A stretch of DNA of 64,000 nucleotides from Taenia hydatigena (taxonomy: Eukaryota > Platyhelminthes > Cestoda > Cyclophyllidea > Taeniidae), in NCBI GenBank assembly GCA_036345935.2, contig JADWOT020000003.1:22586509-22650508 (forward strand), given 5' to 3'. Of the stretch, positions 1 to 12,290 are shown piece by piece. The position numbers and the translations under genes are program-made. The notes under the pieces are model-generated. The model was not told where the DNA came from. It ran no database searches and saw nothing but the letters and a program-made list of their open reading frames with translations. The stretch's first letter is position 1. Each line of letters opens with the position of its first letter.

Positions 1-678
1 GACAAAAGAGATGAAAGAGCTGAAGAGAGGTCGCCTAAAGCTGACGTTACGGATTGTATCCCGCATTTGAAATTGGATTGGGTTATCGCAGTTTGATGTC
101 TTCAGGTAACAGTTCTATTAAGATTGTGAAGCTTGATTTTTCGTGAATGATATGTCTGTGGGTCAAAGACGATTCGTGTTTCTAGTCCATATTTTATAAC
201 CAATTCCTCATGTATTCCTTTGATGCCCAGCTCTTTCGTAGGCTGCGATACTCGATTTCTACAATGGCCTGGTCTCGAGGAAATTTATTGGGTTAAACAT
301 CCTACTGCTGATCGTAATCTAGTTCCATCCTTCGATTACATCTCTGAGTGATCTTTAAGCCATCTAAGGTAAGTTAACAGAAAAACTAGGTTTCCCGCTG
401 TATAAACGCTTGGATAGAAATACACCTCCAGATACATAGGGTGTCGCCCTTACGTGATACGTCCAAGGCAACTCTTAGGAAATCTCACTCTTGATCAGTT
501 ATTGTTCACCCTAAGAAATTTATGCTTGAAGGCGTAGGCGAAACATGCCACAAACTCAATCATTTAAAGTATAAAAGAAGGTAAAATGTTTGATCCATAA
601 CGCTATTTGTAAAGAACTATTAGAAATATTGTTCAAGGACCTGTTTCTTACAACAGATAATGGGACTTCAAGATGTTT

Positions 679-702
679 ATAACACCCAAATTTGGGTGTT
701 AT
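679..702. repeat. 24-bp perfect palindrome
   Basis: ATAACACCCAAA is followed directly by its reverse complement TTTGGGTGTTAT with no spacer. The surrounding 1-900 shows no gene or other repeat. Confidence 0.85.
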
Positions 703-1874
703 GAACGACATCATAAAAACTTCTAACAAGTTGCTGTACGCATCCAAAAGAAATGTAATAGCAGCCAACAGTAGGCAAGTAACAATCCGCAGGTTGTCTT
801 GAAAATGGTTATAGGAGAACCACCTTCATTTGCATTAGCATGTCAGAGATAGTGAGGTGAGGGACTTACTCGCTTTCAGCAAGACGGAAAAAAGCAAAAG
901 CAGCTTTTTTCCGCCGAGCGATGACGCACACACTGCTGCGATATCTGGGCTTTAGCAACTCACAACGTGGCCACATACATAAAGTGAGTTGATGATTTAG
1001 GAAAGCGGAGCTTCGTTAGAGCACCTCGAGTAATTCGCTCGGCATATCAACGATGGAAGGGAGAAGTATTAGTAGGTTATGGATCACTAGATGTAACCCA
1101 CTGGAACACTAAGATGATGTGTCTCTAACGTGGAAATTCATGACTCATTTTGATTGAAAAAAGCACAATTCGCGCTTCAGTGTCACTGCATCAAGTGGGA
1201 CTAGTCAGTTGGGAGAAGGAAGCGGAAGCTGTGAGACCAAGTCAGGTGGGAGCTTTCCAATAGAAACGGTAGGAACATCCTCTGAGACAATCACTCTACT
1301 GCAGGTAAATGATCATGCAGAAGATCCTCCTCTAATGATGGTATTGAAGCAATGGTGCATCAGCAGCTACGCATTTATTGAAATGACATTGCTGATCGTG
1401 TCTCTGATGGTCTAGAATGGGAATGTGTGGCAAGGAGAGTTTTGCTATGCAGAAGGGTGTCACGTTGTAGAGCAGTGGCAGTAGTCGCCAAAATGCAGAG
1501 TCACAAGACGCGAGAGTGTAGAGAATAGGCCTCAGCAGAAGGAGGTCACTTGTGGAGACGTGTCTGGTGTGTGGCGGCTCTAGTCGTCTCAGCGCCAAGC
1601 ACACTTCTACCTTTCAATTTTCTGGCCTATTTCGTGTGTGAAGGGTCATGTAAGCGTGAAGTACTAACTCCACAGGAACTTGGGGAATTATCGTTGGAGA
1701 AGTAAGGGTGTCATGCTAGTGTTGTGTGTTGTCTCGAGTGAAGGTGGTGTCTGTCCGAAAGGTGGCGGAGGTATGGGGCACCCGTGGCAGTTGCATCGAC
1801 ATCCAGTTGAGCAGGTGGATTTCAGTGGTGAGTGGTTGGACCTCAGTAAGTAACGCGTCTTGTCGGCAGTGTGC

Positions 1875-1900
1875 CACACACACACACACACACACACACA
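1875..1900. repeat. (CA)13 microsatellite
   Basis: Uninterrupted CA dinucleotide run, just upstream of repeat C copy 1 and missing from the matching position of copy 2. Confidence 0.95.
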
Positions 1901-1930
1901 AAGGAGATGCAGTCTTCTAGTGGTTTAGTG

Positions 1931-2513
1931 GTGCGTGCCTCAGAAGCAGAGGTCAGGTAGTGGCGACCTCTTTATTCAATGACAGACAGACAACGAGGTG
2001 GTCGTTGGAATACGAAGGCCATTTCTCGTCTGAGGTAACTCAGTGAACGAACAGTGGAGGAGGCGTAAATTTGAATGAATGGAGGAAGTGAAGGACGAAC
2101 GGTGTCTGTGAAGAAGTGGAGAGATGTGATTGGCTGTGATGGTGCAGAAGGAGGGTAGTACTATGCGCTCAATGCACTACGGAAGGTTGGTCGTGAGCTA
2201 CCGAACTTGGTGGTAGTAGTAGTGATAGTAGTTGGGGCATGGACGTCTTGGTGATGGGGAATAGGAGGCGGGTCTGAAGGTGATGCATTCGCCGTCAGGT
2301 GATCTGGTTAGTCGTGAGAGCTAGTGGAAGCAATCGCAATGTGTCTGGCGAAGGGTTCCGTTAACTCGGCCTCTCCAAATGCCGTACAGGAAGTCTTTGT
2401 GACTTTGGAGCCGACATTGGCTTTGATTTGATAGGATGCAGTGCGGGATGAAGGGGTGGAGAATGTGAGAGGGAGGAGGTAGTTTGTCCCGGATGGTGAT
2501 AGACGGACGTATG
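1931..2513 (+). repeat. Repeat C, copy 1 (583 bp)
   Basis: Direct repeat of 13933-14515; only one base difference was noticed by eye (g at about 2190 versus a in copy 2). Upstream homology continues through catccagttgagcag in both, but copy 2 lacks roughly 115 bp including the CA microsatellite. Confidence 0.92.
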
Positions 2514-4600
2514 ATTATGCCTCCTAGTCGTGGTGGCGGTAAGCATTTGTTTGACAGCTTGATGTGTCTGGTAGTTGGAAGTCAATTCAGTGAGACATAC
2601 CGGAAATTGTTGGAACATGTTTGGCCACCCGATGTGATTACCTTACACGAGACACTTGATATTTGACGAGAATGTGGTATTGTTGGTCCACTTGTTCCTC
2701 CTAACTTGCACCGAGTGGTATGGCAGTTGAATATTTTTGTTTTGGCAACGCCTTTGAAGTGAGTTGAGGTGAACGTGCACATTGGAAGCATTATTTTTCC
2801 AAAGCAATGGCTACGTTCACGCCCAACGCTATGGTGAAGAGTAATTCGTTTTTCAACGAAAGAATATGATCGTGCATGTTTAGGCACGAAGGTTGATTGT
2901 GTGGCATTCATTGCTGACCACCCAACATCAATGTACCGTTAGCAGTCTCGTTTGTTCCCTCCTCCAACCAAGAAACAAGGAATGGCTTTACCTCAATCGA
3001 GTGTGTTGGCAAGCGCGATGGGGCGTGGGGGAGAGGCTGCTAGACGGTTGGAAGGAAGACGGAGGAGGATGGTTAGTCGAAGTTTTTTCGCAAAAGGTGG
3101 GCGTGGGAGGGGAGGGGAGCGGAGGAGGGGGAAGAGGAGGAGGAAGGGGGGATTTTGCGACTTCCAGAAATGTGGGCGTGCAAGACCTCGAAGTAGACAC
3201 TTGTCTGGGTAATAGAGAATTAGCACGAAAAACACTGACCTTCCATAAAGTGTGCTTTAATGACGTTTAGCTTGCACACCCTACCAAAGTGTGAATCGAT
3301 GTGAATTACAAAGCATGGACGTGTGTCTGTTCATGGACACAGTAGCATTGATTGTGCTGTCTGCCGCAATTCTGCTCCCATTTTACGCTCAGGAATGCAT
3401 GCCTTTCTCTGGAATATCAAGGGATACGGACCTACTCCTGGCTGCACAGTGGCTCGGCAGACTGTGCTCAATAACTCCACACTTCTTCGATGAAATAATG
3501 CAATTAACTCAAACACAAACTTTTTCCAAATTAGGTGGTCTAGGAAATGCAGGTTGTTGGGCGCTCACACTCAATGACCCTCAAAGAACTCGAAGTGCCG
3601 CACCTCATTCACGTCTCAGAATAATTCCTACCTCTTAGGTAGGGATGGTTGGGTTGATTGGACTACTGTTTAAGTAGGAATTCTGCGACACATGGATAAG
3701 TCTGCGAACTATCTTCCACACTCACTTTCAACCTACGCCGTTGGGCATGGAAGTGTGGATGGGTGGGAAAGAAGCAGGTAGCACACCAAATCCTCCGTGC
3801 TGATTGACTAGGTCATATCAGTGCTTGTTAATGTATGCCCACAGACAGTCGTGCACGCGTCACCAGTCTCTACAAACTGGAGCAAGTATTTGGATTTACC
3901 AGAAAACAGCGTGGGATTTTGGTCACCTGACAGAAAAAGGATTCCCACATTGAATGTACTTTTGGGATCATTTGGGGGTTAGGCTATCTCCGATACTGGT
4001 GAAAGTCACACGATTCCCCAAATTGCAACTCTTCTCCACCACTGACATTTCATTCTCTAAAAGTGGTGAAGAACTGATAGCTGAAACGCCTGCAATGTGA
4101 TTGTAGCATTACTAATCGCACTATTGGTGTGCTAAGCACAAAGGGTGTGTCGTTGTTGCACCACCCCACTTTTGCCAAGCCTACTCAGACGAGACCCCGC
4201 CTTTGGCAGCATCACGATGAGGACCGCCGGTCCAGCGCCAATTAGTGAGAATTGCTTCCAAGTCACGCTAGCCACACGCTCCATGTGATTTGGAGTACTT
4301 TCCTTTCACATTTGACATGGGGGATTGTGCTCCCAATCACCGCCACAATCGTTTTACCAGTGTCAACTGAAACGAGGTACTTTCGATGTGCGTGGACTAT
4401 CTGAAACACCAAACTGCTAGAGCAAGTGGCACACTCCTGAAGTTGTCTTATGGAACGCCCTTTAACTGCATTCGCCTCCACTAAGACGTGGTCAAGGTGA
4501 TTCTTTCAGTGGTGTATATTGTCATGCGCATTGTGAGCGGTGAGGGTGGAATGCGTGGGGGTCTATGGGCTTAGCGTGCCAGGCCAATGGGTCATCGCAG

Positions 4601-7600
4601 AAAATCGGCACCCTCTTGTATTTAATTAAATGAAAAGCCTTTTTCGAAAAATAATGGCACCCCACCCTAGTCATTTTTCATTTGCGGTCCTATGTATGCG
4701 TTTTCCTCTTGAAAATTTCTATGTGGAATTAAAATCTTTGCTTAGAATATTAAATACTGGTTTTCAACAGCTCAACCCTTCAGACATTATCTACATATCA
4801 GGATTAAAAAAGCCTAGCAACCGTTTGATAGAAGTGGGCGATTAACATTTGTAAATGTGCAAGTAAGATAGTAGACGCAATTGGGCGTAATTAACAAGAA
4901 ATTTAATTTGCAAAATATGTTCGAAATAGGTGGATGGATAGATATGAGAGTGGACTGCTTAAATATTTAACTACTTAGCTTATTTGGGTGAGAATTAAAC
5001 CTACTTCGTTGCCGTGAGTACAATTTTGTTTAGTGCACCTCCACTGAAGTACATATCCTACTAGAAGGAGATATTTTATATTACCTGACCTGTAGCTGAG
5101 CCTCGCATCTATTTTTTTGTTTCCACTTCCATTAAAGTTCCTTTAAGATTATTTTGAGTTGGCAATCAATCAACATTTGTGTTTGAAATAAACTCGTTTT
5201 TTGAGAGGAAATTAACTACCAAAGAATATGAATGAAATTGCTGTGATTATCTTCAAATTATATGTACGGAAATATTTAAGTCTAAGAATTACAACTGGCT
5301 AGTATAAAGCAGCAAACAATTGTTTTCATTTATAATTTGTTGCCTAACATGAAACATACTAAGCTAAAGAGGGTTGCCACTGTAGCTCTGTCTGGCCGTT
5401 GCCATCCAGTGCAATCGGCAATTTTTTCGGGAATACAAACACCTCTGTGAAGGGAAACTATGCTTCTTCGGAGTTGCGAAGCACAAAAATAACCTTTAGC
5501 TTACCTACCTTTTTTGCTACGAAAATGAGCACGATTTTGATTTATTAGCCTCGCAAGAACACTCAAACACTTCATTTAACACTCTTAAAAATCCTTGTAC
5601 AAGTAGATTAAATTCCTTAAATTTTGGCAATCACCCGCCTATCTTCTCCCGGTCAGTAAACTTAATACGCATATAATATACGAATTTTGAGTAGATTCAT
5701 AGTCAAATTTGGATCACTTTTATCCCTGATTGGGTAATTAATTTGATATGCCTTAGTCTAGGTCCAAAGTGCCCTTCTTAAATGCTCCATTCTCACTAAT
5801 AAGTGGTGTTCTGCCTAAACGGCAAGGTAGTTCATTCGCACGAATTATTTGAGGCGAATATTACTTGAACTTGAAGATCCATTGAAGTATCTTAAAGTGT
5901 TGAAACCTGGGAAAACAGCGTGTGCCATTATAAAAATGATGTAATTTTTGCACCTCGCTTGTACGCCAAAGTTGCTCATTTTCTGGTTAATCTTTCTCAA
6001 ACAATTGGGCCCTTTTGGCATAAAACCCATCAAGTCTAATTACAAATTTAAGGCCAGCTGTCGCTGTAGGTTCCCGAGACCGCCTGGGAGGCAAGAGAAG
6101 TCATAATACTAGGGCGGAATGTGTATGCCCAGCAAGCAGAGGGAACGACTGCTGGCGTGACCCGAAGGCCAGCCCACCCGGTTAGAGCAATATGGCCACC
6201 CAAGTCACTGTAGCCGAAACCAGCGGCCAAACAAAGTATTGCAGACGCAGCAGCAGGATGTCGATTAAGTCATTTTTGACGGCCCAATCGTCGCCACGTT
6301 TTTTTTCAATTTTCCGCCACCTTCCATGAGTCCCCGGTGAATTGCCCTACATTTCGTACGGCCAGTACGAGATCAAGGCTCTGGTTGATTCCCTTTTTCA
6401 CCAAAAAATTGTTTGTAACAATTACAAGTTTTCATCAATCAAATTAAACACTGACCTGCTGGGGCATTTTCCTGCTTTATCATGTGACTGGTTTAGAGTT
6501 GAGGTGCTGAATTTCAAAAAGCCATTTTAGTTACAGACAATCTGGAACGATTTTGATGCAAAGAAAATAATGTACATTGAAATATGACCCCTAAAATGTG
6601 ACTGAACGAAGTAAACATGCTAATTTTATGCTAGGTTTTTGAAAGTCGAATTGTCTTTTCGATTTAGGATGCATTGGTGTGCGCCAAGATCAAGACTAAC
6701 TTTTGACATTGATTTCAATGTTCTACTGCGCCATGACTTAGCTAGCACATGAAACAGACGATTTAAACATTAGCATAGAAAATTTATGGGTGTCAAGGTG
6801 GTGGAGTGAAGGTGATTGTAGTGGAGGGTGGGATCACCACTCTGATTTCAAGTACCAAATAAGCCATAGTAGGATCACTTCGACAACTTTTAAATCGGTT
6901 GTTTTATGCTCAGAGTTCTCAAGTTGATCCAAAGGAAGGCATGGACAAGTGAAATGACCTGCGGAGGTTGTGCGATTTTAGAAATTTATCTTACCTGGAA
7001 GTATGCGGATTAAGAAGAGAATTCAAGCCATGAACTTCATTGAGGATGAATAAACTTGTCTTAAGTTATTGAGAATCGCCTCTTAGGTGAACACTGAAGC
7101 TCACCAGCTGTACTTGCCGCTATTAATGGACCAGCTTATTTTTCACTAGGATACTAAACTAATTTGCTTTTGCAAGCCAACCTAATTCTTTAAGCAATCG
7201 CTTGTCACAAATTTTTAGGCTCTTTTCATGTAAAATAGTAGCTAGGATACTCCTTCAATGCAAAGTTGCCTTTAATCCTTATTAACCTGTCTTGTTGCTG
7301 GAATTTCCGTTTTATAACTCGCTTTAGATTTTAGCTTAATAGCCGTGCATTTGTACTCCCTTTATATCCAAAATTACTTTTGGTTTGGTTTGGTCTTTTT
7401 GGTGATTGGTGTTTGTGTACTCGACTTTCGCATTTAGAATTTGACTATATTTCGTTTTTCAAACGTAGCCATCCCATAGAGTTCAGTGTTATTATCTTCA
7501 TAATTAAGAAGCAACGATAGAACTTTCCTTGAAAGCCTTACTTCCAGAAAGCTTTAAAATCTCTAAGTTCACTGTTATAAATACCCATTTTTTATCCATA

Positions 7601-8316
7601 ATTTGGGCTGTAAAATTACATTGTTGTATCCATGACGGAGGACAAAAGTATCGTGACGCCCCAACACTTCCCCGAAGCCGCAATGAGCCGCTCTTCTGCC
7701 TCAGATAATATGAGTTTTCGTGTTAAGTGTTAAAGGGATTCCCATGCACTGCATCCCATCCAAGGCTAACCACATTGGAAAAATTTCACGTGTTAGCATT
7801 CACCAGATTTACAGTCCAATAGTAAATTAATTTGTGTTCGAAAACTATGGCAGACTCTTCCTTGAACTCGATTCCGATCGGTTGAAGTTTTAGCTCGTTC
7901 CGTCGAAACCTACCGTGCAAACCACGAATTTGGTGGTTTACCAAGAGTCGATGCAGTTTCAGCTCCTAAGCTACGCCCCTGCAACTTTTGTCATCTATTG
8001 TGGATGCCTCCTTTCTGGAACGCAAAAGGTCGACAATGAGCTAATGCGACATAAATAATTTAACACTTCGAACAACGCAGCACTCTGAGCCTTTAGAAGT
8101 GTTATAAGGCATGAATAATATGGGAAGAATAGTTAATGAGGTACAAAAGAACTGGAAGGCTATAACCATGACCCACCGTAAAAATGACTAGGTCATTCCG
8201 CCCGGTGGAAGTACAATCTGCAGTAATCTTGGTCGCATTCGTTTACCCGCAATTTGAACCCGCAAAATAATTTCTCCTTTAATCTGGCTTAAAATATTTT
8301 TGCCGACCGATGATGT
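4601..8316. other. A+T-rich intergenic DNA with one old LTR
   Basis: Apart from the LTR at 6065-6243 nothing was recognised. Open frames are short with no family resemblance, and no duplication of this stretch was noticed elsewhere in the window. Confidence 0.5.
6065..6243 (-). repeat. Diverged solo LTR of the TRIM family
   Basis: Reverse-orientation LTR: TGTAGG start, ttcccgagac, a middle with gcaatatggccacc, and the caaacaaagtattgca end. Many substitutions and small indels relative to the intact LTRs at 38.4/39.1 kb. An old insertion. Confidence 0.75.
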
Positions 8317-8504
8317 TGTGGCGTCCCGAGGCTCCCTCGAAGGCAAAAGAAGGCAGAATACTAAAGTAGAATATATATATATTCAACAGGCAGAGGAAAA
8401 TAAGCCACTGGCATGGCCCAGCAGCCAGCCTACGCAGCTAGGGCCAGATGGCCACCTCTGTGACCCTGACCGAAACCGGTAGTTCAAACAAACAAATTAC
8501 TACA
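8317..8504 (-). repeat. Solo LTR of the TRIM family
   Basis: Nearly full-length reverse LTR from gcgtcccgaggctccctc through cctgaccgaaaccggtag to actaca. No matching target-site duplication is visible. It lies just upstream of the Ty3/gypsy pol relic. Confidence 0.85.
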
Positions 8505-8779
8505 GAGGCACATTGTTTGCTTTTCCTTTAATTTCAGCACATTTCTATCGAAACAAAAACACTATTCTCTACACTTCGAGGTTTCAAAGCACCTTTGGAG
8601 ACGATTGCGAAGGCCCATTGCAAAAGCGACTACCTGTCGCGGTCACTGTGACGCAATTAGTGGTGAGTCGCAACACGCATGATTGGGAGGATTTTCAACT
8701 CAATCAATGTAAAATCTACGGCAAAATGCATTCCGCCCTTACACATCAAACCTAACAGGATACGCAAGATCGTTAGGTA

Positions 8780-10626
8780 TTTTGCTCTGAGGTCACCTTC
8801 CAACGCCTGATGCAAACGGTACTAAGTGGTTTATTCCCAAAACACAACATAATCAATCTCGATGATGTTCTTGTCTTTGATAGAGATAGTTGAGAGCATG
8901 AAACCAACACAAAACTCTTGTAGGGCCATCCACAAGACACAGAATTGATCCTGAACACAAGAAAATACCATTTCCTGCAACGCCTAGTTGCCTTTTAAGG
9001 CCATATAGTCATGTCAGGTTGAGAGAAACAAGTGAGAACGTGATCAACACCGTCCAACTAGACGGTGCCCCTTAGTTTTCTTGGTTCGGAAAAGTACTTC
9101 AGACGTTATTTTGAAGTTTTGCTAAAATCACCGACCTGCTGCATAAATTAACCAAAAAGCAGGCAAAAGTCCCATGTAAGAAAAAAGCGTTATGAGGCCT
9201 CCAAGGAACGGAAGCAAATACTCTACTCTGAGCCGATTTTCAGTACCACCCAGCCTTGGCTCAAGCGTCGCACAATTTGTACTGCACACGAACGCAGGCG
9301 ACGCAGCCGTGGGCGACAAATCCTCGTAAAGGAAAAAAGGGAAAGTAGAGAGTAGCAGACTCAAAAAAACAACGCGGTGGAAAAGTGAACGAACTTAAAT
9401 CGGCACAGGGGTTAGATACTTCCGACTACCTCAGATCATCAGGTACTCACTTGGTTAAAAAAATGAGGAGGATGGACTTTATTGTTGCACGCCAATACGA
9501 GAAATTGCAGCAGTACAATGTTCCGGTACAGGGAAGGAAATACGCGTAGTATGCAGACGCTCTACCTCGCAGACTGTTCACAGCAGAAAGAGGTGGTGCG
9601 TAGTACGCACTACATTCTTGAGCAAGCCTACTGCGCAGAGTATCGGCCTCGAACGGCTCCGGCATGTGAGAGGTTCTACACATCAGCTTGCATATCCACA
9701 GCGAAAGGGCTAATCACGCTGAAGAAGACGGCCAGACGGATACGACGAGGATGGTCAAAGCTCTTAGTAAAGATGAGTTTCATGCTACAAAGAAGACGTT
9801 GGGGCTCCTAACCATCTAGTGCTCCCAAAATGACTAATGCGCATACTTCTCCAGCAGTCACACGAATAAATGAACCACGTGGGCAAAAAGCAGATGCTTG
9901 ATGCCTCGAGCATGAGGCATTGGTAGCTGTTGTCCACCTTCGACGTAGACGATTTCTGCCGAGCCTGCGATGGATCCAGCAGCTTCAAAAGGCCTCAACT
10001 CACGCCGATCGCACCACTCCAATCTATGCACACAAAGTTCCTGTGGGAATGAGTAGGTATTGACATTGAGGGTTTTCTACCCCAACCCGACTGGTAGATT
10101 CTGTTTATGGTAGACTACAATGCGAAAGCAGTTGAGGCAGAATCCTTTGAAGTTTACGAGACACTGAAACGATCATTTTGGTATAATTCAGTTGCAGGAT
10201 TTGCCAACAAGGAGTACCCGAAACTGTGCAGAGTGGTCAAGATGCTGAATTGGAAAGCCGACTGTTGGATGAGCTTTGTAACACCTTCGAGAAGTTTCCG
10301 AGGCACCCACAACAGCTGAATATCTGCAAAGTAGTGGACAGGTGGAAAGAACGAATCGTACTCTGATTGGAGCACTTGAGGCTTTCGCTAATGTTGCACA
10401 ACCGAGTACCATACTTTGTTTTCTTGACTACCGATTTCGGTTAAAGTCACTTAGCTATATTGCCTAGGCCGGGAGGGCTGGCCTTTGAGCTATGCAAGTA
10501 GCCTTGATCCCTTTGTTTGCTGAAGATGTATATATTTATAAGGTAGTCTCAGGACGCTACACTGGTGCTACAGTCCATGCATCAACAGGCTTTTCATTGT
10601 TAACAAAGCTTAATGTTTGTGGTACG
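8780..10626 (+). pseudogene. Broken Ty3/gypsy retrotransposon pol (RT, RNase H, integrase)
   Basis: Short matches to gypsy pol appear in order across three frames. Reverse transcriptase: TFQRLMQTVLSGL then NLDDVLVF (8804-8875; first position of the YLDD-type motif changed), FLQRLVAF and HIVMSG, SFLGSEKYFRRYF, DLLHKLTKKQ (near 9135-9165). RNase H: QFVLHTNAGDAAVG (near 9270-9310). Spacer: EKLQQYNVPVQGRKYA and YADALPRR (near 9500-9570). Integrase: ILFMVDYNAKAVEAE (near 10100-10140), LLDELCNTFEKFPRHPQ (near 10265-10315), VHASTGFS (near 10577-10600). Stop codons and frameshifts interrupt every segment, so it is non-functional. A solo LTR (10406-10561) splits the integrase tail. No own LTRs, gag or protease were recognised. 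Confidence 0.85.
10406..10561 (+). repeat. Diverged solo LTR inserted in the gypsy integrase relic
   Basis: Plus-orientation LTR: atactttg, actaccgatttcggt, ggctggcctttgagc, tgtatatattta, ending aggacgctaca. Integrase-like sequence lies on both sides, so the LTR arrived after the gypsy element. Several deletions show it is not recent. Confidence 0.75.
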
Positions 10627-10811
10627 TGTAATACTTTGTTTGTTTGGACCACCGTTTTCGGTCAGGGTCACAGAGGTTGCCATATTGCCTTAGCCGCGTA
10701 GGCTGGCCTAAGGACCATGCCAGCAGCTCATTTCCCTCTGTCTCTTGGCCATATATATATTGCCCTAGTATTCTTCACTTTTCTTTTTCAAGAGATCCTC
10801 GGAACGCTACA
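10627..10811 (+). repeat. Solo LTR of the TRIM family
   Basis: 185-bp plus LTR starting TGTAATACTTTG and ending GGAACGCTACA. It follows the preceding LTR by 65 bp of integrase remnant. Moderately diverged from the intact copies; no clear target duplication. Confidence 0.85.
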
Positions 10812-11311
10812 ATATGAGTCTGCTTTCCGATATCTTCCCACCAAATACGGGCGTGGGGGCGAACAATTTTCAACAACGCTTAATGCATTTAAAAGGAGAA
10901 ATAAACACAAATTTTGAAATTTTACTCATACACAGCTGTTTTACGCCAAAAAGAAGAAGTATTATAACAGCACTACCAAAATAGCATCGTCGTAGAAATA
11001 GGCTTAGTGCAAATATATAGGCCGGTTCCTCCACCCTGAATGAATCTTAATTTCTATCACTATGGAGGCAAATTTCCTTTAAGACGGTGACGGTTCTCTC
11101 ACCTGCAAACTACCTCGTCCCCCACGCATTACCTTTTACTTAGTCTGTAACCGTTTACTACAATAAGATACGACTCTACATAGGTACACCACCGGTTGGG
11201 TACGGTGGTCACGTTTACGCACTAACGGAAGAAAGAAAACCACCTGATGAAACAGTAAAAAACAACTCATGAGCCAAGCCTAGGAGGTAGTCGAGAAACG
11301 GGCAAGCAATT

Positions 11312-11487
11312 AGAAAATCTCGAAGGCAAAAGAAGGCAGAATACTAGGGTAGAATACATATATATATTCAACAGGCAGAGGTAAATATGCTGCTGGAGTG
11401 GCACGGAGGAGGGCCCACGCAAATAGGGCAATACAGCCACCTCTGTCACCGACCAAAACCGGTAGTTTAAACAAACAAAGTATTACA
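11312..11487 (-). repeat. Truncated solo LTR of the TRIM family
   Basis: Reverse LTR beginning inside the element at tctcgaaggcaaaagaagg and ending acaaagtattaca. The gcgtcccgaggc terminus is missing. Confidence 0.8.
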
Positions 11488-12290
11488 TCAACATCCTCCA
11501 AAGTAGAAAAGAGCCCTATGTCCCGAATCTCCAAAACCTGACTGGTCCTCTTTGACCCTTACTGAGGAGCATGTCCCAATTAAATAGGACTGTTTGTTCC
11601 AAAGATATGAGGGCCAGAGAAGAGGGGGTAAACGATGAATGTGCTAAAATTTAGTCTCTTCGGTCTGTCGATCGGAGCCAAATATTACGTGTTTATGTTG
11701 CATGCGATAGTTTACAGTTGAACGAATTTGACACGAATTTAGAGATGATCCGGAAAATGCAGAAAACAGCTTGGATGCATTAAGTTTAGCAATAGCGATG
11801 TTTGATTAAATGACCTATTTTAATTTCTTTTGGAAAACCTGATAATTTTTGCGGTGACTTTAAATCTATTAGTTATTTTGTCGAGTTGATTTCCAGCCTG
11901 GCGAATATCAACCATCCAATCAGCAATAGGTACGCTTATAAAGTGGTGTTCATTAATGTGGCGTGCGCAGTTTTTTGTCTGTAGGTTATTCTTGTGTAAT
12001 GACAATTCGAAGAAGGCATACATGATTTAATCCAGTCTTTAATGAGCCGTGTGAGATGAATCTAGTGTAAATTCATTGACGCTTTGTGTCAGAATAAATA
12101 AATTTGGTAGCAAAGCAATGGCGCCATATTTGTCTCGTCAGGTCGCAGTAACTATTTTTTGTTACCATTAGCGTGCGCTCATGTACATTTGTTTAGTGTT
12201 TTATCACTCTTATCAGCCGCGATGTAATTTGGTGTCCATGCCTATCTTGCCCCTTCAATTGCCTCCGTTGCAGGGTAATAAAAGGGGACG
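11488..12290. other. 5' flank of UFSP2
   Basis: A+T-rich. The only feature is the pyrimidine-rich acceptor-like ttgcag ending at 12272, 18 bp before the start codon. No promoter motif could be supported. Confidence 0.4.

Larger units (their letters stand above)
900..4600. repeat. G/GT-rich repetitive block, no gene recognised
   Basis: The stretch is strongly G- and GT-rich on the + strand compared with the A+T-rich flanks. It contains a (CA)13 microsatellite at 1875-1900, a GTA-rich run near 2210-2235 and a long purine tract at 3040-3165. The core 1931-2513 recurs at 13933-14515. Two more stretches downstream (about 2560-2660 and 3460-3515) have weaker counterparts at 14560-14640 and 14825-14890. 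Short ORFs look random; no protein family recognised. Confidence 0.7.

Noticed and set aside
9482..9811. 109-codon + ORF as a host gene
   Set aside because: Lies in the gypsy spacer/integrase relic; the spacer motif LQQYNVPVQG and the DALPRR motif are in another frame.
10406..10811. LTR pair 10406-10561 and 10627-10811 as a miniature element with a 65-bp interior
   Set aside because: The 65-bp interior reads as gypsy integrase (VHASTGFS), continuing the relic upstream; these are separate solo LTRs in that relic.
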